From contig NZ_JADOVI010000013.1 in the NCBI RefSeq assembly GCF_015752155.1, positions 1-64,000 of the forward strand: a DNA stretch of 64,000 bases. The letters run 5' to 3'. The notes below the pieces were generated by a model that ran no database searches, was not told the DNA's origin, and saw nothing but the letters and a program-made list of their open reading frames with translations. The DNA comes from Cryobacterium sp. MP_M3 (GTDB lineage: Bacteria > Actinomycetota > Actinomycetes > Actinomycetales > Microbacteriaceae). Positions 53,499 to 63,252 of the stretch are shown here, piece after piece (positions within the stretch are counted from its first letter, which is position 1; each line of letters starts with the position of its first letter). Made by a program: the position numbers and the translations under genes.

Positions 53499-54140
53499 GT
53501 GCCCGAGCCGATGGGTGCCGAGCCGACGGGTAGCGAGCCGGCGGGCAGCGAGCCGATGGACTGGCCTGCCTACTACGACGCCCAGGCCGGCCGGTCCGCC
53601 CGCTCGGTGCTCGTCGAGGCGCTTCGGCTGCGAGGGGCGACCCCGCCCGGTGCCGCGATCGACCTGGGCTGCGGCGAGGGAACCGAGACCCGGCACCTGC
53701 TCCGGTCCGGCTGGCGCGTCCTCGCGTTCGACGCCGACCCCGGCGCGGAGGACCTCGTTCGGCAGGGCCTGCACCCCGCGGAACTCGGCCGGCTGGCCTT
53801 CCGCCAGGCCCGGTTCGAAGACCTGCCCGGGCTGCCTCCCGCCGACCTCGTCTACGCGGGCTTCGCCCTGCCCTTCTGCGACCCGGCCGCGTTCCCCGGG
53901 CTCTGGGCGGGCATCCGGGCCGCGTTGAAACCTGGCGCCTGGTTCGCCGGTGAACTGTTCGGGCCGCACGACGACTGGGCCGGCCGGGCCGGGATGAACT
54001 TCCACGACCGGGCCGAGGTCGAGCTGCTGCTCGCCGGCCTGGAGATCCACAGCCTCGTCGAAGACGACCGACCGGGCCAGTCGGCGATGGGTCCCAAGCA
54101 CTGGCACGTCTTCCACATCATCGCCCGCAACCCGCTGTAA
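53499..54140 (+). CDS. SAM-dependent methyltransferase (class I)
   Basis: A 213-aa protein if GTG 53499 is used, 2 nt after recQ. ATG 53556 would remove a repetitive EPMGxEP leader of 19 residues and give a more usual start (MDWPAYYD). The SAM site AIDLGCGEGTETRHLL and acidic loop VLAFDADPGA are clear. The C-terminal half (KPGAWFAGELFGPHDDWAG, MGPKHWHVFHIIARNPL) is like the Tellurite/TehB-like methyltransferases. The substrate is unknown. Confidence 0.8.
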   Translation: MPEPMGAEPTGSEPAGSEPMDWPAYYDAQAGRSARSVLVEALRLRGATPPGAAIDLGCGEGTETRHLLRSGWRVLAFDADPGAEDLVRQGLHPAELGRLAFRQARFEDLPGLPPADLVYAGFALPFCDPAAFPGLWAGIRAALKPGAWFAGELFGPHDDWAGRAGMNFHDRAEVELLLAGLEIHSLVEDDRPGQSAMGPKHWHVFHIIARNPL

Positions 54141-54309
54141 CCCGTCCCGTTTGTGGATTAGCCCGACTCGAAGCGTGATACGGCTGTGGATTCCTACAAG
54201 ACGTATGCCGGGGTCGGCACGCTTTGTTGTAGCCCCGTCACGCACTATTTCCGTGCGCCCGGTGATCGACCTAGCGTGTAAGAAAATTCCGCGCGAAGAC
54301 GAAGGACCA

Positions 54310-56421
54310 ATGATGGTTGACACTGCCCAGCGCTCCACCGCCCTGAAAAAGACCGGAACCCCGGCCACTCCGGCCGTCGACACCGGCCCGGTCATGGTGG
54401 CCGGCCACCCCGGCGCCCCGACCGTGAACATCGCCGCCCTGAACCGCCAGCTGCTCGGCACCTGGGCCGATGTGCGGGTGCTCGCCCGCGAACTCACCGC
54501 CCGCCCCGACCTGCACCGGATCGAGGGCCAGTCGATGACCGAGCACCGCGACCGCGTGCTCGCCCAGTTGAAGATCCTCGCCGCCAACGGCCACGTTCAC
54601 CGAGCGTTCCCGAAGGACCTGGGCGGCTCGGACGACCACGGCGGAAACATCGCCGGCTTCGAGGAGCTCGTCACCGCCGACCCGAGCCTGCAGATCAAGG
54701 CCGGCGTGCAGTGGGGCCTGTTCGGCGCGGCGGTGCTGCACCTCGGCACCAAGAAGCACCACGACGCCTATCTCCCCGGTATCATGACGCTCGAGACCCC
54801 TGGCGTCTTCGCGATGACCGAGACCGGCCACGGGTCGGATGTCGCCAGCATCGGCACGACCGCGACCTACGACCCCTCGACCCGGGAATTCGTCATCCAC
54901 ACCCCGTTCCGCGCGGCGTGGAAGGACTACCTCGGCAACGCCGCCAGGGACGGCGTCGCCGCCGTGCTGTTCGCGCAGCTGATCACCCAGGGAGTCAACC
55001 ACGGCGTGCACGCGTTCTGGCTGCCGCTCCGCGACGAGACCGGGGCGTTCCTGCCCGGAATCGGGGGAGAGGACGACGGCCTCAAGGGCGGACTCAACGG
55101 CATCGACAACGGCCGGCTGCACTTCGACCAGGTGCGCATCCCCCGGGAGAACCTGCTCAACCGCTACGGCGACGTCGCCGTGGACGGCAAGTACAGCAGC
55201 GCGATCGCCAGCCCGGGGCGTCGCTTCTTCACCATGCTCGGCACCCTCGTGCAGGGCCGCGTCTCGCTCGACGGCGCCGCCACCCAGGCCTCGGCGATGG
55301 CCCTGACCATCGCGATCACCTACGGAAGCCAGCGCCGCCAGTTCACCGCCGGCAGCGACACCGACGAAGAGGTCATCCTCGACTACCAGCGCCACCAGCG
55401 CCGCCTGCTGCCCCGCCTGGCCACGACCTATGCGCAAACCTTCGCGCACGACCAGTTCCTGGTCAAGTTCGACCAGGTCTTCAGCGGCACGGCCGACACC
55501 GACGACGACCGCCAGGACCTGGAAACCCTGGCAGCCGCCCTCAAGCCGTTGTCGACCTGGCATGCCCTCGACACCCTCCAGGAAGCCCGCGAGGCCTGCG
55601 GCGGCGCCGGATTCCTGGCCGAGAACCGTCTCGTCGGACTGCGGGCCGACCTCGACGTCTACGCCACCTTCGAGGGCGACAACAACGTGCTGCTGCAGCT
55701 CGTCGCCAAGCGCCTGCTCACCGACTACAGCCGCAAGTTCGCCCACGCCGGCACTGGGGTGCTCGCCCGCTACGTCGTCGCCCAGGCCGCGGACCGCGCC
55801 TACCACGGCACCGGACTCCGCACGCTCGCGCAGGCCGTCTCCGACTTCGGTTCGACCGCCCGCTCGGTCGGCGCCCTCCGGGAGACCAATGTGCAACGGG
55901 AGCTGCTCACCGACCGGGTCGAGACCATGATCGGCGAGATCGCCGGCAAGCTGCGCCCGGCCGCGAAGCTCCCGGCCAAGGAGGCCGCCGCCCTCTTCAA
56001 CTCGCATCAGGACGCCCTGATCGAGGCCGCCCGTTCGCACGGCGAACTGCTGCAATGGGAGGCGTTCACCCAGGCCGTGGAGACCACCGAAGACGAGGGC
56101 AACCGGCAGGTGCTCACCTGGCTGCGAGACCTCTTCGGACTCGGCCTGGTCGAGAAGCACCTGGCCTGGTACCTGATCAACGGCAGGCTCTCGGCGCAGC
56201 GCGCCCAGTCGGTGACGGCCTACATCGACCGGATCATCGCGCGGCTGCGTCCGCACGCGACCGACCTCGTCGACGCGTTCGGCTACAGCCAGGACCACCT
56301 CCGGTCGAGCATCGCCAGCGGCGCCGAGAAGGACCGGCAGGACGAGGCCCGCGACTACTACCGCACCCTGCGGGCGTCCGGTCAGGCCCCCGCCCCCGAG
56401 AAGGCGCCGAAGAAGAAGTAG
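54310..56421 (+). CDS. Acyl-CoA oxidase (ACOX family)
   Basis: A 703-aa protein of the length of peroxisomal-type acyl-CoA oxidases. Seen: the acyl-CoA dehydrogenase core with GVFAMTETGHGSDVASIGTTATYD, ...RIPRENLLNRYGDV, the FAD region QRRQFT and ACGGAGFLAENRL, and the catalytic-base segment YATFEGDNNVLLQLVAK. A C-terminal ACOX domain follows, ending in PKKK. It oxidises acyl-CoA to enoyl-CoA with O2, giving H2O2. A GAAGGACCA site precedes the ATG pair at 54310/54313. A hairpin follows the stop. Confidence 0.93.
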   Translation: MMVDTAQRSTALKKTGTPATPAVDTGPVMVAGHPGAPTVNIAALNRQLLGTWADVRVLARELTARPDLHRIEGQSMTEHRDRVLAQLKILAANGHVHRAFPKDLGGSDDHGGNIAGFEELVTADPSLQIKAGVQWGLFGAAVLHLGTKKHHDAYLPGIMTLETPGVFAMTETGHGSDVASIGTTATYDPSTREFVIHTPFRAAWKDYLGNAARDGVAAVLFAQLITQGVNHGVHAFWLPLRDETGAFLPGIGGEDDGLKGGLNGIDNGRLHFDQVRIPRENLLNRYGDVAVDGKYSSAIASPGRRFFTMLGTLVQGRVSLDGAATQASAMALTIAITYGSQRRQFTAGSDTDEEVILDYQRHQRRLLPRLATTYAQTFAHDQFLVKFDQVFSGTADTDDDRQDLETLAAALKPLSTWHALDTLQEAREACGGAGFLAENRLVGLRADLDVYATFEGDNNVLLQLVAKRLLTDYSRKFAHAGTGVLARYVVAQAADRAYHGTGLRTLAQAVSDFGSTARSVGALRETNVQRELLTDRVETMIGEIAGKLRPAAKLPAKEAAALFNSHQDALIEAARSHGELLQWEAFTQAVETTEDEGNRQVLTWLRDLFGLGLVEKHLAWYLINGRLSAQRAQSVTAYIDRIIARLRPHATDLVDAFGYSQDHLRSSIASGAEKDRQDEARDYYRTLRASGQAPAPEKAPKKK

Positions 56422-56441
56422 CAGGTCGTACCCAGGTATGA

Positions 56442-56472
56442 GGCCGGGCGGCCGAGGTAGGGCCGCCCGGCC
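56442..56472 (+). terminator. Hairpin after the acyl-CoA oxidase gene
   Basis: A 12-bp perfect GC stem (GGCCGGGCGGCC with GGCCGCCCGGCC) encloses a 7-nt loop, 20 bp past the stop. No T-tract. It is the only candidate terminator before the next transporter genes. Confidence 0.65.
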
Positions 56473-56559
56473 GATGCGCGCCGCATCCGTCGCCCGTAGC
56501 GTCGTTGGGTAGCCGTTGTCACAGGTGTGACCCGGCCCCACGACGGAACGAGGAGACGG

Positions 56560-57492
56560 ATGATCCAGGCACAGTCCCTGACCAAACGCTACGGAAGCAA
56601 GACGGCGGTCGACGCGGTCGACTTCACCGTGCAGCCCGGCAAGGTGACCGGCCTGCTGGGCCCGAACGGAGCCGGCAAGAGCACCACCATGCGCATGATC
56701 GTGGGGCTGGACCAGCCGAGCGCCGGTTCGGTCACCGTGAACGGCAAGCATTACCGCGAACACGCGGCGCCGCTCCGCGAGGTCGGCGTTCTGCTCGACG
56801 CGAAGGCCGTGCACACCGGCCGTTCGGCCCGCAACCACCTGCTGGCCATGGCCGCCACCCACGGCATCCCCGCCGGCCGGGTGGACGAGGTGATCGAACT
56901 CACCGGGCTCGGCTCCGTCGCCCGCAAGCGCGTCGGCGGCTTCTCCCTCGGCATGGGGCAGCGTCTCGGCATCGCCGCGGCCCTGCTCGGCGACCCCGCC
57001 GTGCTCATCCTCGACGAGCCGGTCAACGGCCTCGACCCGGAGGGCGTGCAGTGGGTGCGTCGCCTGATGCGCCACCTCGCCGCCGAGGGGCGCACCGTGC
57101 TCCTCTCCTCCCACCTGATGAGCGAGATGGCGCTCACCGCCGACCACCTGATCATGCTCGGCCGGGGACGCGTCATAGCGGATGCCCCGGTCGCCGACAT
57201 CATCGGCGGCGCCGGCAGCAACACCGTGCGGGTGCGCAGCCCGCAGGCCACCCGGCTGGCCACCCTGCTCGCCCAGCCCGACGTGACCGTCACGGCCGGC
57301 GAACAGGACACGCTCGACGTGACCGGCGTGTCCGCCGTGGAGATCGGCGAACAGGCCGCCGCCGCGGGGATCGTGCTGCACGAGCTCACCAGCATCGGCG
57401 CGTCGCTCGAGGACGCCTACATGGCCCTCACTCAAAACGAGGTGGAGTACCGCACGGGCGGCTCCGCGGAACTGCAGGAGGCAGCACGATGA
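56560..57492 (+). CDS. ABC exporter ATP-binding protein (BcrA/NatA type)
   Basis: A 310-aa protein. Walker A GPNGAGKST, signature GFSLGMGQRLGIAAALLG, Walker B VLILDEPVNGLDPEGVQW and switch LLSSHLMSEM are all present. The signature is SLGMGQ rather than SGG, common in bacitracin/lantibiotic-type exporters. AGGAG precedes the ATG at 56560. It overlaps the permease gene by 4 bp and belongs to an operon with a two-component system. Confidence 0.93.
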   Translation: MIQAQSLTKRYGSKTAVDAVDFTVQPGKVTGLLGPNGAGKSTTMRMIVGLDQPSAGSVTVNGKHYREHAAPLREVGVLLDAKAVHTGRSARNHLLAMAATHGIPAGRVDEVIELTGLGSVARKRVGGFSLGMGQRLGIAAALLGDPAVLILDEPVNGLDPEGVQWVRRLMRHLAAEGRTVLLSSHLMSEMALTADHLIMLGRGRVIADAPVADIIGGAGSNTVRVRSPQATRLATLLAQPDVTVTAGEQDTLDVTGVSAVEIGEQAAAAGIVLHELTSIGASLEDAYMALTQNEVEYRTGGSAELQEAAR

Positions 57493-58358
57493 CCACGACC
57501 ACACTGCCCACCGCCCCCGAGGCCGCTCCGGCGGCGACACCGTCCGGCGCCGGGAAGGAGGCGGCGGCCATCCGGCTGAGCGCGGCAGGCCTCATCCGTT
57601 CGGAGTGGATCAAGCTGCGCAGCGTGCGCTCGACCGTCTGGTCGTACGCGCTGCTCGTGGTGTTCTCCCTCGGACTGGCCGCGATCATGTCCGCCTCGCT
57701 GGACCTGCAGGGCGCCGACGTCTCGATGGTGCCGGCCGCGAACCAGGCCACCTTCGTGGCCCAGGCCTCCACCTTCGGGGTGTTCTTCGGCCAGCTGATC
57801 GTCGCCGTCCTCGGCGTGCTGACCATCAGCGGCGAGTACTCCACCGGCATGATCCGTTCCACCCTCGCCGCCGTGCCGAACCGGCTGCCTGCCCTCTGGG
57901 CGAAGGCCGCCGTGCTGTTCGTGACGACCTTCCTGGTCGGCCTGGTCAGCACCGTCGGGTCGTACCTGGTCTCCTCGGCCGTGCTCTCCGGGAAGGGACT
58001 GCACGCCGGCCTGTTCGATCCGGCCGTGCTCTTCCCGGTGCTCGGCGGGGCCCTCTACCTGGGCCTGATCGCGGTATTCGCGCTCGGAATCGGAACGATC
58101 CTGCGCAGCGGCGCCGGCGGCATCGCCGTCGTCCTCGGCATTGTGCTGCTCGTGCCGATGGTGCTGCAGATGATCCCCGCCGAATGGGCAACCTCGCTGC
58201 TGCCCTACCTGGTCTCCAACGCCGGCATCAACATGTTCGGGCTGATGTCGTTCAGCCAGGTGCCGATCGAATGGTGGGTCGACCTGCTCGTCGTGCTCGG
58301 CTGGCTCGCGGCCAGCCTGGTCGGCGCAGCGGTGCTGCTCAAGCGGCGGGACGCGTAG
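57489..58358 (+). CDS. ABC-2 exporter permease
   Basis: A 289-aa protein with six predicted helices. The N-terminus is Ala/Pro/Thr-rich and is followed by LIRSEWIKLRSVRSTVWSYALLVVFSLGLAAIM. The internal TISGEYSTGMIRSTLAAVPNRLPALWAKAAVLF is typical of actinobacterial exporters next to DesK-like kinases. Substrate unknown. ATG overlaps the ATPase stop. Confidence 0.9.
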   Translation: MTTTTLPTAPEAAPAATPSGAGKEAAAIRLSAAGLIRSEWIKLRSVRSTVWSYALLVVFSLGLAAIMSASLDLQGADVSMVPAANQATFVAQASTFGVFFGQLIVAVLGVLTISGEYSTGMIRSTLAAVPNRLPALWAKAAVLFVTTFLVGLVSTVGSYLVSSAVLSGKGLHAGLFDPAVLFPVLGGALYLGLIAVFALGIGTILRSGAGGIAVVLGIVLLVPMVLQMIPAEWATSLLPYLVSNAGINMFGLMSFSQVPIEWWVDLLVVLGWLAASLVGAAVLLKRRDA

Positions 58359-58368
58359 AGTCCACAGA

Positions 58369-59706
58369 ATGACAAACGCGCAGCTCACCCCCGGGCGGCC
58401 TTCACGGCCTCCCGGGGGTGAACTGCGCCTGCCGACACCGCCCGGCGTCGCCCGGCGGTTCTGGGCGCGGCATCCGTGGCTGGCCGATTCGCTCGTCGCC
58501 GCCGTGTATTTCGTGCCGATGACGATCACCGTGCTGATCGACCTGGCAGCGCCCGGCGGCCCGGTCCGGCCGTCCGCGGTCGTCGTGACCGCGGTCGTGA
58601 CCGCCCTGCTCACCGCCGCGCTGCTCTTCCGCCGGCACGCCCCGCTGCTCGTGCTCGGAGTCACCTGCGCCGGGCTGCTCGCGTCCTTCCCGAGCCAGGG
58701 GCAGGGCGACACGGTGCCGGTTCTGATCGCGCTCTACGCGGTCGCGGTCTACCGCGGCGTGCGGAGCGCCTGGCTCGGGCTCATCGCCGCCGTCGGCGTC
58801 GCGGCGATCGGCGCGTACCTGGCCGACGGCGCGACCTATGCGGCCTGGCCCAGCGTGGCCGGCCAGTACGCGATCCTCATGCTCGCGGCCACTCTGCTCG
58901 GGGTCACGATCGGCGATCGCAAGCGCTACGTCGCGGCCCTGGTCGACCTGGCCGCCCAGCTGGCCAGGGAGCGCGACCAGCAGGCCCAGCTGGCCCGCGT
59001 CACCGAACGGGGGCGGATCGCCAGGGAGATGCACGACATCGTCGCGCACAGCCTCTCGGTCATGGTGGCGCTCGCCGACGGCGCCGACGCGCTGCTGGAC
59101 AAGGACCCGGAACGGTCCAGGACCGCGATGCGCGAGGTCGCGGCCACCGGCCGGAGTTCGATGACCGAGATGCGCCGCCTGCTCGGAGTGCTGGCCGAGG
59201 ACCCGGCAGACCCGGCAGGCCCGGCGGATCACGGCGTCCGTGGCGGCCCGGACGGCCCAGGCCTGCACGACACGGCGTCAGCGGATGCGCCCCTGAATCC
59301 CCAGCCCGGGGCCGACCAGCTGGTCGACCTGGTCGATTCGTTCCGTTCGGCGGGGCTCCCGGCCCGGCTGGAACTCAACGGACGGATCCCGGCCAACCCG
59401 GGCCTGCAGCTCACGATCTACCGGATCGTGCAGGAGTCGCTGACGAACGCGCTGCGCTACGCCGCCGAGCCGACGCTCGTCTCGGTGCGCCTGTCGTCGA
59501 CTCCCGGCCGGGTCGAGGTGGTCGTCGCCGACAACGGCCGGCGCCGGGTCGAGGGCCCGGCCCAGAGACCCGGGCGCGGCATCATCGGGTTGCGCGAACG
59601 CGCGGCGCTCTACGGTGGCACGCTGGAGGCCGGGGCGATCCCCGGCGGCGGGGGGTGGCAGGTGCGGGCCGTGATGGACGTGGACGAACCGGAGGCAGCC
59701 GAATGA
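58369..59706 (+). CDS. Sensor histidine kinase (DesK/LiaS-like, HisKA_3)
   Basis: A 445-aa protein. Four to six N-terminal helices (about 40-175) form a membrane sensor with almost no external loop, as in intramembrane-sensing kinases. The phosphoacceptor His222 lies in [14 protein letters not shown]; the ATPase domain has [11 protein letters not shown] and VVADNGRR, with [16 protein letters not shown]. It is 10 nt after the permease stop and overlaps the regulator gene by 4 bp. The first 20 codons coincide with a strong hairpin. Confidence 0.92.
   Translation: MTNAQLTPGRPSRPPGGELRLPTPPGVARRFWARHPWLADSLVAAVYFVPMTITVLIDLAAPGGPVRPSAVVVTAVVTALLTAALLFRRHAPLLVLGVTCAGLLASFPSQGQGDTVPVLIALYAVAVYRGVRSAWLGLIAAVGVAAIGAYLADGATYAAWPSVAGQYAILMLAATLLGVTIGDRKRYVAALVDLAAQLARERDQQAQLARVTERGRIAREMHDIVAHSLSVMVALADGADALLDKDPERSRTAMREVAATGRSSMTEMRRLLGVLAEDPADPAGPADHGVRGGPDGPGLHDTASADAPLNPQPGADQLVDLVDSFRSAGLPARLELNGRIPANPGLQLTIYRIVQESLTNALRYAAEPTLVSVRLSSTPGRVEVVVADNGRRRVEGPAQRPGRGIIGLRERAALYGGTLEAGAIPGGGGWQVRAVMDVDEPEAAE
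58378..58428 (+). promoter_or_regulatory. Strong hairpin over the first codons of the kinase gene
   Basis: Arms GCGCAGCTCACCCCCGGG (58378-58395) and CCCGGGGGTGAACTGCGC (58411-58428) pair at 17 of 18 positions, with an inner GGCC/GGCC pairing. It begins 7 nt after the ATG. No ATG or GTG occurs soon after it in frame, so it seems to lie in the coding sequence. It may limit kinase translation or act as a partial terminator after the transporter genes. Confidence 0.65.
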
Positions 59707-60362
59707 CGCAGACCAGGATCATGCTCGTCGACGACCAGGCCCTGCTCCGCACCGGTTTCCGGATGGTGCTCGAGGCCGAGGACGACTTCACCGTCGTGGC
59801 AGAGGCAGGCAGCGGTGCGGAGGCGATCGCGCTCGCCGCACGCGTCCTGCCCGACGTCATCCTGATGGACGTGCGGATGCCCGGGATCGACGGCATCGAG
59901 GCCACCCGGCAGATCACCGCGGCCCACCCCGACAGCAGGATCATCATCCTCACCACCTTCGACCTGGACGAGTACGCCTTCGGAGGGCTGCGCGCCGGGG
60001 CGCGCGGGTTCCTCCTCAAGGACGCGCAGCCCAGCGAGCTGACGGCGGCGATCCGGGCGGTGGCCTCCGGGGACGCGTCGGTCTCCTCCCGGGTGACCCG
60101 ACGCATGCTCGAGCTGTTCGGCTCGAAGCTGCCGGCCGCGTACGACGACGACGCCTCCCGGCTCGGCGCGCTCACCGAGCGGGAACGGGAGGTGTTCCTC
60201 GCCATCGCGGAGGGGCTGTCGAACCCCGAGCTGGCCGAACGGTTCTTCCTCTCCGAATCCACCGTGAAGACCCACGTCGGGCGCATCCTGGCGAAGCTGG
60301 GGCTGCGCGACCGGGTGCACGTCGTCATCCTCGCCTACCGGCTCGGCCTCGGCGGCCGCTGA
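59703..60362 (+). CDS. NarL/FixJ-family response regulator
   Basis: A 219-aa protein. The receiver has [14 protein letters not shown], phospho-acceptor Asp56 in [10 protein letters not shown], and Lys in FLLKDAQP. The LuxR-type helix-turn-helix is [45 protein letters not shown]. It partners the kinase just upstream and probably regulates the adjacent ABC exporter. Confidence 0.94.
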   Translation: MTQTRIMLVDDQALLRTGFRMVLEAEDDFTVVAEAGSGAEAIALAARVLPDVILMDVRMPGIDGIEATRQITAAHPDSRIIILTTFDLDEYAFGGLRAGARGFLLKDAQPSELTAAIRAVASGDASVSSRVTRRMLELFGSKLPAAYDDDASRLGALTEREREVFLAIAEGLSNPELAERFFLSESTVKTHVGRILAKLGLRDRVHVVILAYRLGLGGR

Positions 60363-60407
60363 AGGCGCGGTTTCGCTCCGGCCGGGTGCGGCCAATAGGC
60401 TCAGGGA

Positions 60408-61364
60408 ATGCGCACCTTCTACCCAGAGATCGAACCCTACGAAACCGGAATGCTCGAGGTCGGTGACGGGCAGGCCATCTACTGGGAGGCATCCGGCAAC
60501 CCCGACGGCAAGCCGGCGGTCTACCTGCACGGGGGGCCCGGCGGCGGCTCGAGCGCCAAGCAGCGGCGGGTGTTCGACCCCGAGAAGTACCGGATCGTGC
60601 TGTTCGACCAGCGCGGCTGCGGCCAGAGCACGCCCCACGCGAGCGAAGCGGATGCCGACCTCGCCACGAACACCACCTGGCACCTCGTCGCCGACATCGA
60701 GAAACTGCGCGAGCACCTCGGCATCGACCGGTGGCTGGTCTGCGGCGGCTCGTGGGGAAGCTCGCTCGCCCTCGCCTACGCCGAGACCCACCCCGACCGG
60801 GTCACCGAGCTCGTGCTGCGCGGGATCTTCACCCTTCGGCCGATCGAACTCGACTGGTTCTACGAGGGCGGCGCCGCGGCGATCTACCCTGACCTCTGGG
60901 AGGAGTTCATCGCGCCGGTGCCGGTCGACGAGCGCGGCCGCCTGATCGAGGCCTACGGCCGGCTGCTGCACGACCCCGACCAGGCCGTGCGGGAACGCGC
61001 CGGGGTCGCCTGGTCGACCTGGGAGTCGTCGACGATCACCCTGCTCCAGCAGCCCGAGACGATCGCCCGGTTCACCGAACCGTCCTTCGCCGTCGCGTTC
61101 GCCCGGATCGAGAACCACTACTTCACCAACCGGGGCTGGTTCGAGCCGAACCAGCTGATTCGCGACGCCGACCGGCTGAAGGACATCCCCGGCGTGATCG
61201 TGCAGGGCCGCTACGACATGTGCACCCCGGCCTTCACCGCCTGGGAACTGCACCAGGCCTGGCCGGAGGCGGACTTCCGCCTGATCCCCGACGCCGGCCA
61301 CTCGTTCGACGAGCCCGGAAACCTGGACGCGATTATTGAGGCGACGGACCGTTTCGCAGGGTAA
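60408..61364 (+). CDS. pip: Proline iminopeptidase (S33)
   Basis: A 318-aa alpha/beta hydrolase of family length. The oxyanion loop VYLHGGPGGGSS, FDQRGCGQSTPH, nucleophile Ser115 in CGGSWGSSLALAYAE, the acid region VQGRYDMCTP and His in DAGHSFDEP give a complete S33 triad. It removes N-terminal proline from peptides in the cytoplasm. No signal peptide. It starts 45 bp after the regulator gene and is followed closely by the zinc peptidase gene. Confidence 0.95.
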   Translation: MRTFYPEIEPYETGMLEVGDGQAIYWEASGNPDGKPAVYLHGGPGGGSSAKQRRVFDPEKYRIVLFDQRGCGQSTPHASEADADLATNTTWHLVADIEKLREHLGIDRWLVCGGSWGSSLALAYAETHPDRVTELVLRGIFTLRPIELDWFYEGGAAAIYPDLWEEFIAPVPVDERGRLIEAYGRLLHDPDQAVRERAGVAWSTWESSTITLLQQPETIARFTEPSFAVAFARIENHYFTNRGWFEPNQLIRDADRLKDIPGVIVQGRYDMCTPAFTAWELHQAWPEADFRLIPDAGHSFDEPGNLDAIIEATDRFAG

Positions 61365-61373
61365 CTTCTCCTC

Positions 61374-62255
61374 ATGACGTTCAACGACAACGCGAACATC
61401 GGCGGCGGCCGGGTCAGCAAGCGGGGCCGGAACACGGGGATCGCCGTGGGCGGCGGCGGGCTGGGCGTGATCGCCCTGTTCCTGCTGTCGCAGTTCCTCG
61501 GCGTGGACCTGACCGGCCTCGCGGGCGGTCAGCCGGCCGCCGAGCCCGGCAGCGTCTCCAACCTCGCCGAGTGCACGACCGGCGCGCAGGCGAACGCCGA
61601 CGTGGAATGCCTGATGAAGGGTGCCGCAGCCTCGCTCGACACCTACTGGGCCGAGGAGCTGCCCCGGCTCGGCGTGGCCTACCAGCAGCCGCAGCCGGTC
61701 GCGCTGTTCACCGACAGCACCGGCACCGGTTGTGGCGCAGCATCCGCCGCCACCGGCCCGTTCTATTGCCCACCGGATGCGACGATCTACCTCGACACCG
61801 CATTCTTCGACGACCTGCGCACCCGGTTCGGCTCCTCGGGCGGGCCACTCGCCGAGATGTACGTGGTCGCCCACGAGTGGGGGCACCACGTGCAGAACCT
61901 CGTCGGCACGCTCCAGACGTCGCAGGACGGCCAGACCGGGGCAGCCTCCAATTCGGTGCGGGTCGAGCTGCAGGCCGACTGCTTCGCCGGCGCCTGGACC
62001 GGTGCGGCCACGACGACCAGGGACGACAACGGTGTGACCTTCCTCAAGCCGATCACCCAGGCGCAGCTGCGGGATGCCCTGAGCGCGGCCTCTGCGGTGG
62101 GGGACGACCGCATCCAGGCCGCGACCCAGGGCCAGGTGAACCCCGAGGGCTGGACCCACGGGTCGAGCGAACAGCGCCAGCGCTGGTTCAGCACCGGCCT
62201 GGATCAGGGCGCCGGCGCCTGCGACACCTTCGCACCGAGCGACGCGGAGCTCTGA
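61374..62255 (+). CDS. Neutral zinc metallopeptidase (YpfJ family)
   Basis: A 293-aa protein. MTFNDNANIGGGRVSKRG is the family's typical N-terminus, followed by one membrane helix (about 24-42). The conserved domain has PFYCPPDATIYLDTAFFDDL, the zinc motif HEWGHH (His167, Glu168, His171), VRVELQADCFAGAW with the third ligand, and ...GWTHGSSEQRQRWFSTGL. It is anchored with the catalytic domain outside the membrane. It lies 9 nt after the iminopeptidase gene; substrates are unknown. Confidence 0.92.
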   Translation: MTFNDNANIGGGRVSKRGRNTGIAVGGGGLGVIALFLLSQFLGVDLTGLAGGQPAAEPGSVSNLAECTTGAQANADVECLMKGAAASLDTYWAEELPRLGVAYQQPQPVALFTDSTGTGCGAASAATGPFYCPPDATIYLDTAFFDDLRTRFGSSGGPLAEMYVVAHEWGHHVQNLVGTLQTSQDGQTGAASNSVRVELQADCFAGAWTGAATTTRDDNGVTFLKPITQAQLRDALSAASAVGDDRIQAATQGQVNPEGWTHGSSEQRQRWFSTGLDQGAGACDTFAPSDAEL

Positions 62256-62338
62256 CCTCGCGCGGAGCTCTGACTTCGCGCCGGGCCCTGACCTCGCGCC
62301 GGGCCCTCGCGCCGGGCCCTGGCGCCAGGCTCTGACGC
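62250..62338. repeat. Degenerate tandem repeats after the metallopeptidase gene
   Basis: Units resembling CTCTGACCTCGCGCGGAG and GCCGGGCCCTGACCTCGC recur four to five times between two convergent stops. No gene is visible in it. Confidence 0.6.
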
Positions 62339-62346
62339 CCCGGGAG

Positions 62347-62961
62347 TCAGGACGCCGCGCGACGCCCGGCGTCCGTGCTGGTGAGGGTGAGCAACCCGTG
62401 TCGCTCGGTGTACTCCTCGGGGGAGACCGGACAGACGTAACGCCCGTTCCCGGCCGAAAGCAGGGGGATGCCGCTGCGCCCGACCCACCCGGCCCGGTGG
62501 GCCGGCGCGCCGATCATCAGGGCGAAGTCGGGGACATCCGCGGTGACGACCGCCCCGGCGGCCACCATCGCCCACCGGCCGATCGTGAGCGGGGCGATGC
62601 AGACCGCGTGGGCGCCGATCGACGCGCCGGTGCGCACCGTCACCCCCACCAGATCGCGGTCAGACGGCGCCTTCACAGCGCCATCGACAGTAATGGCGCG
62701 CGGGTAGCGATCGTTGGTGAAAACCGCGCCCGACCCCACGAACACTCCATCCTCCAACAGGGCAGGCTCGTAGACGACCGCGAAGTCCTGCACGATGCAG
62801 TGGCGACCGAGGACGACGCCCGGGCCGATGTAGACGCCTCGGCCGAGCGTGCAGCCGGGGCCGACCCTGGCGAACTCGCGCACCTGCACGAGGTGCCAGA
62901 GCCGGCTCCCCTCGCCGATCACCGCGCGGGGGTCGATGTCGGCCGTCGCCGCGACGTCCAT
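62347..62961 (-). CDS. Left-handed beta-helix acyltransferase (WbpD/WlbB-like)
   Basis: A 204-aa hexapeptide-repeat protein. Imperfect (I/V)GxGxx repeats run from about residue 5 to 150: AVIGEGSRLWHLVQVREFARVGPGCTLGRGVYIGPGVVLG, then QDFAVVYEPALLEDGVFVGSGAVFTNDRYPRA and IGRWAMVAAGAVVTADVP. The FTNDRYPRA segment is like the N-acetyltransferases of UDP-2,3-diamino uronic acids. It may decorate a surface polysaccharide; no sugar-pathway genes are next to it. The start at 62961 lacks a strong ribosome site; the true start could be upstream. Confidence 0.8.
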   Translation of the reverse strand: MDVAATADIDPRAVIGEGSRLWHLVQVREFARVGPGCTLGRGVYIGPGVVLGRHCIVQDFAVVYEPALLEDGVFVGSGAVFTNDRYPRAITVDGAVKAPSDRDLVGVTVRTGASIGAHAVCIAPLTIGRWAMVAAGAVVTADVPDFALMIGAPAHRAGWVGRSGIPLLSAGNGRYVCPVSPEEYTERHGLLTLTSTDAGRRAAS

Positions 62962-63208
62962 CACCGGATGGCTCGGCGGGAGAGAGATTCCGGGAGTCGA
63001 CGAAGGGGTCGACGAAGAGCGGATGCATTCACGGCCAGTCCCTGCAGTTTCGGGTTTACAGGATGGGTGTCGGGTGGTGCCGGAGGTGCTGACCGTGGGG
63101 AACATTCACCGGAATACGCGAGTAGTCTGACGCTGTCTCAGCGGGTCACGGATGGAATGTATCTTGGAACGCCTGCCGCGCGCTAGTACCCGTGCGGGGG
63201 ATCCGGGC

Positions 63209-63250
63209 AAAAAAGAAGACCACCCCAGTAGAAGCCTGGGAGTGGTCTTC
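63209..63250 (-). terminator. Rho-independent terminator after tRNA-Phe
   Basis: On the minus strand GAAGACCACTCCCAG pairs with CTGGGGTGGTCTTC (one bulge) and is followed by six T residues. It starts 3 nt after the tRNA-Phe 3' end. Confidence 0.9.
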
Positions 63251-63252
63251 AG

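Noticed and set aside
54271-57540. A 1089-codon minus-strand frame opposite acyl-CoA oxidase and ABC genes
   Set aside because: Same reason: antisense to well-supported genes and compositionally typical of a shadow frame.
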